DNA of 64,000 bases from Dactylorhiza incarnata. Lineage: Eukaryota; Streptophyta; Magnoliopsida; Asparagales; Orchidaceae. The stretch is taken from the NCBI GenBank assembly GCA_033032865.1, contig JAWHQI010000028.1:7397001-7461000 (forward strand). Reading direction: 5' to 3'. The notes beneath the pieces were generated by a model that made no database searches, was not told the origin of the DNA, and saw nothing but the letters and a program-made list of their open reading frames with translations. A program made the translations under genes and the position numbers. Positions 42,656-52,851 of this stretch are shown in pieces (position 1 is the first letter of the stretch; the number at the start of each line of letters is the position of its first letter).

Positions 42656-44458
42656 TCAGGGCCTCCAGGATAAATAGGGCCCCTCCCAATTGGGCTGGAG
42701 CTTTCCTACGTTTGCCGACCTTCCCGCGGCGTCGACCTTTTTGAGGACTAGATCTCCTGGGATGAATTGTTTGATTCTAATGTTCTTATCGAAGTACCTA
42801 GCCATCCGACGCTTCAATTCTTCTTGTCGAACCGTTGCGAGGTCCCGTAGCTCCTCAACCATATCCAGCGAGAGCCGTTGCTCCTCTTCATTGTCCATCC
42901 TCCAGTCTTTGTCTCCCTCCTTGGCAGCCACGACCCGGGGGGACCTGACCTCAAACTCCACTGGGAGCACGGCTTCTGACCCATGGGAGAGTTTGAATGG
43001 CATTTCTCCCGTTGTCGTGTTGGGCGTCGTTCTCAAGGCCCACAAGACTGAGGGGAGCTGCTCCACACAGTTCCCCTTCAAGTTTTCCACCTTCTTCAGC
43101 AAGTTGACTATGACTTTGTTTGCAGCCTCCACCTGCTGATTGCTCCGAGGATGGTGAACAGAGGCAAAGCGGAGGTCGATGCCCACTTGACCGCAGAAGC
43201 TAATGAGTTCGTCGCTAGCGAACTGCGGCCCATTGTCTATCACTATGGCGAGGGGGAGTCTGTGCTTGCAAATTATTTCTCCCCAAATAAAGTTCTTTAT
43301 TACCTGCGAGGTTGTCTTTGTCAAAGCCTTAACCTCCACCCATTTGGATAAATAGTCAATCATGACTAACAGGAATCTCCTCTGACCGCTGGCCTGAGGG
43401 AACGGACCGACCAAGTCCATCCCCCAGATGGCGAAAGGCCAAGGTGCAGTGATTGTTCTGAGCCTTTGCGCAGGTTGCAGTTGGAGCGGCGCGAAGAGCT
43501 GACACTTCTGACATTTCTTTGCAAACTCCATGACATCCTTTCGAAGGGTCTTCCAGAAGTATCCCTGCCTCAGCACTCTCTTTTCTAAGGCTTGGCTTCC
43601 GCATTCTCCGGAGTGGATTTCTTCCAAGACTCTCGGAACTTCATCCTCCGTCACGCACCTTGCTAGGAGCCCTGTCAAGGTCTTCCTATACAAGCTTTCT
43701 TCTCGCATCAGGTAGTATGTTGTCTTGTATCTGAACCGTCTCTTATCCAGGACCCCCTCCGGGAACTTGCCTGAGGCCAGAAAGGTAAGGATTGGGTCTA
43801 CCCACGAGGCCCTTTGATCAATCTCCATCAGCTCCCCTTCCTCGATGGATGGGCGGAACAGCTCGGTCACCGTTCCTCCCGCGCGAGGGCCGTACTTCGT
43901 CAACCGATCCGCTCGGACATTTTCCCCTCTCGGAATGTGTTGAATGGAGAAAGTGTGGAACCACCCGATGAGATCCCTAACCTTCGCCAGATACCTCTGG
44001 AGGGTTGGCTCTTTCGCCTCGAACTCTCCTCGAACCTGGGAGGCCACTACCATCGAATCTGTGAAAACCTTCACGTCCCGGATTTCCAGCTCCCTTGCCA
44101 GACGAAGCCCTGCCACCACTGCCTCATACTTGGCCTGGTTGTTGGTCACGAGGAATCGGATGTGGATCGCCTGCTCGATCCTGGTCCCGTGTGGACTGAC
44201 CAGGATCATCCCTCCACCGAGGGAGTTCTTTCCTGATGCCCTGTCCGCGAACAGATCCCATGCTACCAACCCGGGGGACTCTTGCTTGTCCACCTCAGTC
44301 ACGTACTCTGCCAGGAAGTCTGCTACCGCCTGCGCTTTCATCGATAACCGAGGGACGAAGGTGACATCAAACTCGCTAAGCTCGACCGACCACTTCGCCA
44401 ACCTGCCCGAGTGCTCCACTCCTTCCATAATGTTGCGAAGGGGGTGGTCGGTCACCAC
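42656..44458 (-). CDS. Tat gypsy pol fragment: RNase H C-terminus, archaeal-type RNase H, integrase
   Basis: An uninterrupted 600-codon frame, the longest in the window. The first about 55 residues end the retroviral-type RNase H (FDVTFVPRLSMKAQAVADFL). A second, archaeal-type RNase H follows with acidic residues in LFADRASGKNSLGGG, AKYEAVVAGLRLARELE, KVFTDSMVV and ENVRADRL. Integrase: a zinc region with Cys pair KKCQKCQ but the second His of the HHCC motif replaced (CGSQ), then catalytic GMDLVGPF, VIDNGPQF and the Glu in QQVEAANK. The C-terminus extends to GKLQPNWEGPYLSW. The upstream ORF is lost, so it is not expressed as a normal polyprotein, but the absence of stops suggests D is young. 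Confidence 0.85.
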   Translation of the reverse strand: MVTDHPLRNIMEGVEHSGRLAKWSVELSEFDVTFVPRLSMKAQAVADFLAEYVTEVDKQESPGLVAWDLFADRASGKNSLGGGMILVSPHGTRIEQAIHIRFLVTNNQAKYEAVVAGLRLARELEIRDVKVFTDSMVVASQVRGEFEAKEPTLQRYLAKVRDLIGWFHTFSIQHIPRGENVRADRLTKYGPRAGGTVTELFRPSIEEGELMEIDQRASWVDPILTFLASGKFPEGVLDKRRFRYKTTYYLMREESLYRKTLTGLLARCVTEDEVPRVLEEIHSGECGSQALEKRVLRQGYFWKTLRKDVMEFAKKCQKCQLFAPLQLQPAQRLRTITAPWPFAIWGMDLVGPFPQASGQRRFLLVMIDYLSKWVEVKALTKTTSQVIKNFIWGEIICKHRLPLAIVIDNGPQFASDELISFCGQVGIDLRFASVHHPRSNQQVEAANKVIVNLLKKVENLKGNCVEQLPSVLWALRTTPNTTTGEMPFKLSHGSEAVLPVEFEVRSPRVVAAKEGDKDWRMDNEEEQRLSLDMVEELRDLATVRQEELKRRMARYFDKNIRIKQFIPGDLVLKKVDAAGRSANVGKLQPNWEGPYLSWRP

Positions 44459-44474
44459 TCTGATTGAATGAGCC

Positions 44475-44603
44475 TGAAACTATAAGGAAAGACATGATGT
44501 ACTTATGCATTAGTGAGATTATGACTAAAGATAGGGCACAATGGCGACAAAGGATCCATATAGCCGACCCCACTATAGTTGGATAAAAGCTTGAGTGTTG
44601 TTG
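44475..44603 (+). mobile_element. LINE 3' fragment (RTE type), 129 bp
   Basis: Matches 32,084-32,215 of the LINE above (GAAACTATAAGGAAAGACAT ... TAAAAGCTTGAGTGTTGTTG) with about 90 percent identity. It lies exactly at the D/C junction. No TSD was found. Confidence 0.8.
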
Positions 44604-44739
44604 GTGATGTATACCCTAAGTCCTTCTACATTAATTATTCCGGCAGTTGAGTATTTTTAGTTGTGTCCATTCCACAGCTGGTTTATGGAGGGACTGGTCT
44701 GTACTTGTATTAAGAATAAACGTTAGAAGGAGCCAATTA

Positions 44740-46841
44740 TAGCTTGGGTCCTGTTTGTCTTGTATAATAATTAATGTTGGAATTAAAAGGATTTCTCATG
44801 TATCCCTTAGGATTAGAGTTTATTGGTAGATTATACCAACAGTCCTTCGTAAAGTGTCCCACCTTATGACAGCAATGACACTCATATTTATTATATCTAA
44901 TTTTTCTTTTCATGTGAGTGTTGTGAGAATGACTGTGAGAGGTGCTCAGATTGATTCCATTAGATCTGTTGTAAAGAAAAGCAGCAGTCTGAGAGAAAAT
45001 ATCAGATCAAATAGTATTCGACGCATATGAGTGCGTCAGATATTATTCGACGGAACTTGGTAGTTGCGTCGAATAGAGTTCGACGTGGCATATTTGCGTC
45101 GAGTAGTATTCGACGCATACTCTGAATACTTGCGATTGCTCAGATTTTTGTAATTTTTATTCATTTCTCCAGCTGAATTTCTTGGAGCTCTTCCAAGGAT
45201 TCCTTCCTGATTGGATGAGCTTGGAAGGTTTATATTGTTATCGTTATTGTTTGATTTTGATGTTGAAGGAATGTCTTCAACTAAGGGGACTTGAGTTTTG
45301 CCTTCTGGTTTAATAAAGTTCACTGGGTTTTTCCAGGCAAGTGTGCTAGAGGTACCCTGAGCAGTTAAAACATTAGCACCCAAGCCCAAGTGTTTGAATC
45401 TCACATTGAGATTTTCAGTTATATCCTTGAGCTTATTACTTCTTCCATTAAGGCAATCCTCAAATTCTTTTGCGTTTCTAAGAGACTCCTGAAGGTTAGC
45501 ATTTTCTGCCTTTAGGGCTGTTATTGTTCTATTTAAGGTGGTTATCTCACACCTTAGTTGTAATTTTCTGCTTTACATACTTCTTGGTTTAGAGCAATAA
45601 TCTCTTCTTTAAGAGATACAATCTCCTTCTCAGTCATTTCTTGTTCAGGACACATTTCCTTAAAGAATTGTTTAAATTCATTTGAAGTAAAATCTATTTC
45701 ATCTAATAGAGTTACCTCATCTTCCACTTGAGGGAGTTATTCATCAGAATCTTCTAAGGCCATCAAGTCCATCATTCATGCGCCTTCTTCTTTTCATCTT
45801 CTGAGCTCGAGGAGTTGTCCTCTTCAGAGTTACTCCAGGTTTCGACCATAAAACCCTTGCCCTTCTTCTCTGTGTACTTTTCTTTGGATCATTTTCTTCT
45901 TTAGATCCTTTTTTGGCTTCTCATTAGTGCTCTCAGTGCACTCAGAGGAGATGTGACCTGCTTTACCACAAGTAAAGCAGATTATATCTTTAGGAGTCTT
46001 GTCATACCTTGGCATTGTATGACTTCTCAACTTTCTTCTGGATCTTTTAGACGATCCACTTTTTGAATCTTCTTGCTAGAAGACTCATCACTTCATCCTC
46101 AATACGTGGGGTTCCTTTAGTGTTGGCTTTTAAGACAATAGATTTCTCCTTGGAGGAGGAGGAACTCTTTAGCATTGCAGCTTCTGCTTCCCTGGTCTTG
46201 ATGAGGAGTTCATAAGATTTGAACTTACCTAGGAGATTCTTAGTAGTAATCTCTCTTTGACTTCTAGACTCTCTTATAGCCCAGATCATGTTGTTTCATG
46301 AGCTTGGGAGGCACATGGGGATCTTATCATTGATCTCAGTTATTGAGATCTCCTTGTCTAGGCTCTTCAGTTCACTTACTATAATGTTGAACCTGATATA
46401 CATATCAGCTATGGTTTCTTCATTTTTTTTTCTTGAAATTCTCATATTGTGAAATGGGAGAAGATCTCTTATCTCTCCTTTCATCAGAGGATCCCTCTAC
46501 CATTCTTACGAGGGAGTCCCATATCTCTTTGGCAGATTGTCAATCTGCAACCTTCTGGAAAATGTCATCAGACATTGTACTGACCAATATGTTCATGGCA
46601 TGACATTGTTAGCTCTAGCCTTCTTATTTGCTTAAGTCCATTCAACCTTGGGTGTAGGCACCAACTTTCCTTCAGAGTCCAACTTAGATGGAATTACTGG
46701 ACTTGTCAAAATGGATTCAATTATGTCTTCATCAATAGAATCCATATACAATTTAATTCTAGATTTTCATAAAGAAAATTTATTTAAATTACACACAGGA
46801 GGTCTTGTTGTGGCATATTCTCTGCTTTGTGACGTGTTCAT
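44740..46841 (-). pseudogene. gag of element C, two zinc knuckles, word-encoded repeats
   Basis: Starts at 46,841 (MNTSQSREYATTRPPVCNLN), a clear homolog of the gag of B. UBN2 region near 46,480-46,300 (DMYIRFNIIVSELKSLDKEI), LLGKLKSYE-like block at 46,240, first CCHC knuckle CFTCGKAGHISSEC near 45,960, acidic and coiled-coil regions, then 45,404-45,036 with YASNTTRRKYATSNSIRRN encoded by TCGACG dyads. A second knuckle, CHCCHKVGHFTKDC, lies near 44,860, and a TGPKL block at 44,750 is equivalent to GPKVVW in B. Several frameshifts and stops separate the parts. Confidence 0.7.
45015..45118 (-). repeat. Dyad-word hairpins inside the gag coding region of C
   Basis: GCGTCGA...TCGACGC (45,096-45,116), CGTCGAA...TTCGACG (45,067-45,084) and a weaker third pair around 45,017-45,036. 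The same TCGACG word populates the LTR of C (47,935-48,268). Confidence 0.75.
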
Positions 46842-46936
46842 GTCTGTGATATAAATTTTTTCTCAAGGGATTAAGTTCTCAGGGATCTTGTTGATCAATG
46901 TGTTACCCTTTTTTTGATCTTCTCTCTGATGACAAT

Positions 46937-48428
46937 TGAAAGAGAAGGTAATTTTTTGAGAAATACTCTAGAGGGGGGTGAATAGAGTATTTAAATTTTA
47001 AGAGGTTGTTTTCCTGTTTTCACATATTCACACAACAATCCAGTTTTTATCACAGAGAAAATAGAAAGCATAGAGAAAATGCACAACACAGACGACACCA
47101 AATTTTATAGTGGTTCTCCAAATATTGGGTACGTCCACTCTTCTGCTTCAGCAGGAATCCACTATGACTAGTGTTGTGTTTTTTGATAAGGAGACTCATA
47201 GAACCAGGACTTTTGATAAGGTGTCCAAGAACCACTGAGTCTTTTGATAAGGAGATTCTTAGAACCACTGAATCTTTTGAGGAGAGATTCTCAGGACTCT
47301 TTGTACAGTTCGGGCTGAAGTGAAGTTTCCACAAAGATATCTCTTGTCAACAAGGTTCTGGAGATGTAATCTTGATAGAACAATGTGGATTCATGCAGGA
47401 ATAACATCAGCTTCGTTATTGAGGAAGAGAGAGTTGATTCTCAAGAGAAGAGAAAATCTTCTTGTTGTCTTCTGAGAATAGAAGACTTCTTGTTTTTCTG
47501 TCTTGCTTGCTGCAGTTGTTCTTCAGTGTAGAAGAATGCTCCAGAGGCAAAGACGGAGGAGAAGCAAGCCTATCAATTTTTTGGTTGCTCTGTCTATCTC
47601 ATTTTTTGTTCTTCACTGTTAAATTCTGTATATTGTTGTATTTGTATCTTCTTTCTTTATTCCGTCCTATTTTTTGGCAGACTGCACGACTGAAAATATT
47701 CAAAAATCTTCCTAATTGCTGGTAGACAAAAATTTTCATTATTGCTTTTCCAAATCAAGTTCGAATGGACTTAAATTTCTTTCTTGAGACGGCTGGGAGT
47801 TAACTCCCTGTGCTTAATATATTATTTACCAAATCAAGTCCCAAGGTAAATATTTCCTTCTTGAAATGAGTTGTAACGGCTAGAAGATAAGGCCGTGAAT
47901 ATCTTGGAGAACATTTATCTTTTACTGAAGGGACTTCGACGCAGTTTCTTAGAAGTTGATGCAACTTTTAGAAGTGGAGAGGAGAATTCTGAGTAACTCT
48001 GGGAAGATGTCGACGATGTTGAACTTTACTAATCGACGCAGCTTGGACTTCACAAATTGACGTGGCTCTTAGAAGTAAGAGAAGAGAACCCTGAGTAACT
48101 CTGGGAAGAAATCGACGCAGCTTGATCTGTACTAGTCGACACAGCTTGGAGAGGTAGGGAAGAGAATCCCGAGTAACTCTGGAAAGATGTCGACGTTGCT
48201 CTGAGTATATTTCGACGTTGCATCGATTCCTATCGACGCTGTGTTGAACACTTTTCGACAATTCGACGCCATTTTGAGAATTCTATGTTGTTTTGAGATC
48301 TTTGATGTGTTCTTGAGTTGCACAGATTTGCCCTTGACTCAAATTACCCTTCTGTACAACATAGGTAATATCCTATTTGATCACACTTCAAACTATATAT
48401 CAAATCAAGAGGTGGGTTTTTCCCAACA
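46937..48428 (-). repeat. 5' LTR of element C
   Basis: TGAAAGAGAAGG at 46,937 to TTCCCAACA at 48,428. Box CTAGAGGGGGGTGAATAG at 46,968, repeats of TTTTGATAAGGAGA at 47,180-47,290, and TCGACG words at 47,935-48,268 within repeated CCTGAGTAACTCTGGGAAGA units. It shares sequence and word type with the solo LTR at 3,433. Confidence 0.8.
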
Positions 48429-48433
48429 CATGG

Positions 48434-48729
48434 GCATACAGAGGTTCATCTTGAAGTGGGCCGAAGCTTAGAAAGGACACATGCTTATCACTTTACAAAC
48501 TCTACTGCACCACTACAATTTCCTCCCGCACATAAAGATCCCGATTTTACGAGTGTCGTCAACTCGTCATGATTCCGTTATTGCCTGATTACAACTCCCA
48601 GCCCACCCACAATTTCCCTATCAGAGAGATTGTGTTGTATCTCTAGTACAATTTGACTACGGTATAGACGACCTTGATGACATCACATTGATGACATCAC
48701 TCGCAGTGTCCGCATTGATGCCCTTCTTT
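48434..48729. other. No feature recognised
   Basis: Low-copy-looking sequence between the LTR of C and the gypsy gag relic. Confidence 0.35.
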
Positions 48730-49960
48730 CGATGACCCTAAAACATTTATTGTTTGGATCCAGGACATGGATCAATATTTTGAGTGGACGAGTGTAGGGT
48801 TCTCTTTACTAAGATGAAGTTACACTGTCAGGCAAAAAATTATTGAACGAGCTTTAGAGAGGATGCTAAAGCTAGTGCGGTACCATCACATCTCCTGATG
48901 GACAAATACGAAGCATGGACTTAAACAAAAATATCTTTCTGCTTCATGCAAGAATTACCCCCTGGACCAATTCTCTGCTTTACGGCAAGGAACTCTTCCT
49001 GTAGTTGAATATATGACGTGTCTCGACGAGTTAATTGTTAGGCACAAATATCAGAGAGGAGTCCGTCACGACCACATCTCGTTTCCGAGCTGAATTGCGT
49101 CATGAGATTCGTAGGGAGCTCATTACACATTTTTTTAGAATCTTTTGAGTAGATATGTTGACTTGCCATCGAGTGTGAACACTATTTGCGGACCAGGGGT
49201 CCGAGGCGGGGGATTGCACAACTCGAGAGCTCGATATTTAAAAGAGCACCCCAAATTTGGGACCCCATCTCTACACCTAGTCATGTCCCCACAAACACTA
49301 AAGACAAAGCCAGGGGACCCCAGACCCAGTGAGATTCAATGTTTTCATTGTCAGGGTAGAGGACACGTAGTAGCCTAGTGCCCTACGCAAAATCTACTTA
49401 TAAAGGAGGATCCTGGTCTCAGTCCCGGCAGCGGAGACGCCTACATCCGATGAGATAATAGCTACAGTGGAGGAATGATGAGAGAGCGATCAGATAAAAC
49501 ACTAGAGATGGGAGTAGTTAGGCGTCTTCTCCATACTCCCGTTACACATGAAGACTGAAGGTGTACTATTTTTTTACACTTATTTTCCAAGCGCGGGAGG
49601 GACTTGCAAGTCTACTATCGATAGTGGTAGCTGTGTAAATATCATTGCTTAGAAGGGGCCCAAAAGTAAAATCGGAACCACATCCGCACTCTTATCGAGT
49701 CATTCAGATTGAGAAGACTGCGATCCACATCACTTGGACATGCTTAGTACCGATCAGTCTTGCATCATTTGAGGATAGAGTCTGGTGTAACATCATTCCC
49801 ATGGACATTTGTTCATGTACTCTTGTGGAGACCCTGACTTACGATCACGACATGGCGTGTTATGGGTCATCGAACACATGCATAATTTTTTATCAAAGGC
49901 TGCAAGGTTACATTATCCCCAACTCAACCCAATGATTCTATAAGGGGAGGGTATAGCCAT
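48730..49960 (+). pseudogene. Decayed gypsy gag with zinc knuckle and start of protease
   Basis: Plus-strand translation across frames gives KTFIVWIQDMDQYFEW, then a QKYLSASCKNYPLDQF / SALRQGTLPVVEYMT gag core, a knuckle CFHCQGRGHVVA followed by a stop where Cys is expected (49,376), and a protease-like VYYR..GSCVNI region. Many stops. The element type is Ty3/gypsy gag; lineage uncertain. No LTRs seen. Confidence 0.55.
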
Positions 49961-50229
49961 CAATTAGCACTGGTATTACAAAGCCCGTCGACATCTCACG
50001 ACATAGAGACTTCAGGAGTGACGAGAGAAAGAGAGTCGTGACATTTTCAACATTTATTTAGTGGTTGCCTTGCACATTGTTGAAGTCACTTCAGATTTGT
50101 GGCAGTCCATCTTGTTGTTCGTCATCTCTTAGATGTTTTTAATGACATCAACCAAACCCAGTTCCCCCATAAATCGAAAATCCCCTCCACTAGCTTACTT
50201 CCCCATTCTACACTCATCAGCAATCAATT

Positions 50230-50620
50230 CCCTACTCCATAAATGCGTCTAAGCCCCACCAGCAGTTTCCCTCCCTCCCTCATTCCCCCTTCCCTAATTG
50301 AAACTCCCAGGCCCCAATTCCACTCCCCCACATCACCTACCAACCCGTGGATGCCCAATTTTTGTCCAGAATTGTAAATCTGGACAAAACCTGCTACTGG
50401 AATTCAATTCCAGCCACTGGAATTCTCACCTATTCCCCTCCGGCAGTCCAAATTCAGCAATCCATGGTCCCTCCAACTACCGTCGCCCAACCTAGCATCC
50501 ACTAAACCTTCTAATTTATAGCCATTGTAAGTTTATTGAATGATTATAAGTTCTTTATGATGATTTTTTGTATAAATTCACTTTTTTGTGGTAATATTAG
50601 TTTGTAATCATTATTCCAAA
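50230..50620 (+). repeat. Dispersed repeat, copy 2
   Basis: Partner of 39,060-39,440, same orientation, 11.2 kb away. No frame. Confidence 0.65.
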
Positions 50621-50766
50621 CCCCTTGGAACTTTTCGAACTTGGTTCGCTTGACTATTTGCTTTATAGCTTTCTCGTATGTGTAATGCATAACTTGTTTG
50701 ATACTAGAAATCTTGCTTAATTGTGATTATTATGTTGTAATTTTATAACTCTCATCTATTGCAAGG

Positions 50767-51261
50767 TAGTCGTGTTCATAAAAGCCGGGCCCGGCCCAGA
50801 AAAAGCCTGGCTAGGCCCAGTCCCGGGACAGGCTTTGGGGGTCTAACAGGGCCCCCATATAGGGCGATTGCCCGGCCCGGCCCGGGCAAGCCCAGTTTTC
50901 CAGCCCAGGCTGGGACTGGGCCCGGGCAAAAGCCCGGCCCCCATCCAATGGCTCTTAGAGCCATTTCTGCATGGCAGCGCTGCCATGCGGCAGATTGCCT
51001 ATGGCAGCCTAGGCCCTAGGTCCAAAAAAAATTAAAATTAAAAAAATATCCCCCCCCCAATCTCTCTTCCCAACCGACCCCCTCTCTGTCTCACACTCTC
51101 TGTCCAATTTTTTTTAATTATTAAAAAAATAAACAAAATAAAACCGGGCCAGGCCTTGGCAGGCCCCCTCTTGGAGAGGGGGTCCGAGCCCGGGTGGCAA
51201 AAGCTTGGGCTCAGCAGGCCCGGTCCAAGCCCTGACCTGTCGGGCTTTTTGGATACGGCTA
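50767..51261. mobile_element. hAT-type MITE rich in GGCCCGG motifs, TSD TTGCAAGG
   Basis: Ends TAGTCGTGTTCATAAAAGCC and, inverted, TAGCCGTATCCAAAAAGCC. TTGCAAGG at 50,759-50,766 and 51,262-51,269 is a perfect 8-bp TSD. Many GGCCCGGGC subterminal motifs in both orientations at 50,785-50,945 and 51,140-51,245. No transposase. Confidence 0.8.
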
Positions 51262-51269
51262 TTGCAAGG

Positions 51270-51614
51270 AAGTTGCCCGGTTATTGTCCAGTTCATATGT
51301 TCATCTTCATTAGTCTCCAAGTGTACTATTAGAGGCCACCCTACCTCAATTCTAGCGTACGAAATGCAATCTCCTCCCCTATAGCAATCCTCATTCCGTC
51401 TTTACCTGCAGGATGAAGTTCTCACCAAGTGCATCCCTCTTTCTATCTTCGTCCATGATGGGTAGACCTCGCTCATGTAAAGTAATTCTCGCCAATATAA
51501 GCCATATAGCTCCCTTTTTGAGGTCGTTGTGCTCGTTGCTCAGGGACCTCACTTAGCTCTAGTATACATCGTACCTTTCTCGCATCCAACATCGTCACAA
51601 TAATGTAATCAATC
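51270..51614. other. No feature recognised
   Basis: Joins the MITE to the duplicated F-box-pseudogene segment; it precedes the duplicated part and has no counterpart at 59,090. Confidence 0.35.
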
Positions 51615-52851
51615 GTCTGCATGGTCAATCGTCGCTTAAAGACAACCATGCATCTTATAGCTCCAGACTCTTAACTTTTGGCGCAGCGGTTGCTGAGAAC
51701 AAATAACCGGCAACATTGCCAGTCCTCCTAGATAGGCATGCAAAGAACTTGAGTCTGGAAACTCGGCTCAGGTCTGCCCGGTTAAAACCCTGTTAGGTTG
51801 GGCCGAGGCCCAGGCCAAGACAGGCCTAGGGGGCCTCGACAAGCCCCATTTTTAGGTTGTTCCCGACCTGGTGTTCGGCCCGGCCCATAAGGGCCTAGCA
51901 GCAGGTGGGTAAACCTGTACAAGTTTGGGTGTTGTGCCTAACTGTAAAGCTTTGTAGGCACATCTTTAGTGTTGCGCAGCGGCCCAACCATTATTGTTGG
52001 GCAGCACCCAGAGACATGGCTGACTGGGCCTGGCTCAGCCAATCAGATCCAAGCACCCCCTTTCAACGGGGCATTGGTCTGGAATATTGCCCGAGGCTGA
52101 GCTTATCTAGCCTTCTCTGCACAACTAGTCCTTGGGAATATGCTCATGCATCCACTGCCCCCTAGTGCACATACAATTATCATTAGTCATGGTGGATCCC
52201 ATCCTCGTGTCAACCCCATCTTCTGCATGTTTTACACTCGGCGATCTCCTTCAATTGGGCAGACTAAATATATATCTCCTTTGAAGAAGATACGAGGGTT
52301 TGGAAATTTTAAGGAAAAGAAGCACTAAATAGAGGAGGTTGTGAGAAGAAACTGTATGGTTTCTGAGTTAGGGGTGGGTTCTCAATAACTTCTCCGTTTT
52401 AGTTCTAAAATAAGGTTCTACTCAAACATCTCCAAAGATAATTTGGGATGCAACACAAGGGATTTTAATTTTTTACAACTCATAACCGTCACGACCATTG
52501 ATAAAAAACATAGTGTTATAGTTTGATTTCTCTACCGACTACCGCCATCGGAGGAGCTATGTAACATTGGACGATACCCAGTGGATTTTGACAGAGAGAT
52601 TAGACTCTGGTTCATCGCCAATTATATCACTAGTGTCTATCTTTGGTGGAGTGATCATGGATATTGGCATGGAAGAGACCAGAAGCAGTTAGGAATGAGG
52701 TTAACAGTGCATTAGAATTTTTGAAAAAAAATATACGATTCGTTTACTCCAAGTTTTCCTTATTTTCTTGAGAATATTAAAAAGAGAGTATTTTTTATAT
52801 TGAAGTAAATTGGATGATATTTATTTCGACAATATTCCGGAATATACTCAT
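51615..52851 (+). repeat. 1.24-kb duplicated segment, copy 1 (copy 2 at 59,090-60,327)
   Basis: From GTCTGCATGGTCAATCG to TACTCAT the two copies are collinear with very few differences. Each contains a GGCCCGGC-rich block and an F-box pseudogene fragment. Copy 1 is cut at 52,851 by element Y, copy 2 at 59,090 by the LTR of X. Confidence 0.85.
52489..52690 (+). pseudogene. F-box gene fragment (paralog of the gene at 61,240)
   Basis: One frame with an internal stop reads SEELCNIGRYPVDFDREIRL, aligning with SEKLLDLADNLVDFNGELGL of the intact gene, then LWFIANYITSVYLWWSDHGYW against LWVVDNDIIDVWILEECWVK. Only the F-box-associated region is recognisable; no F-box motif is left. Confidence 0.65.

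Larger units (their letters stand above)
40050..44474 (-). mobile_element. D: Tat-type gypsy element, 3' half
   Basis: On the minus strand: end of RNase H, archaeal-type second RNase H, integrase (44,458-42,656), long 3' noncoding region with tandem repeats, purine tract GAAAAGAGCGGGGAT, and 3' LTR 40,899-40,050. A duplicated RNase H plus a long repeat-bearing 3' region is the Tat (Ogre/Retand) layout. The 5' part is cut at 44,474, where a LINE 3' fragment and then element C follow. Confidence 0.85.
44604..48428 (-). mobile_element. C: gag-only copia-type element with TCGACG words, 5' half
   Basis: 5' LTR 48,428-46,937, damaged primer site next to it (CTCTGATGACAAT on plus), gag 46,841 to about 44,740. 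It is cut at 44,604 by the LINE fragment and element D. The flank beyond the LTR is CATGG. Confidence 0.75.
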
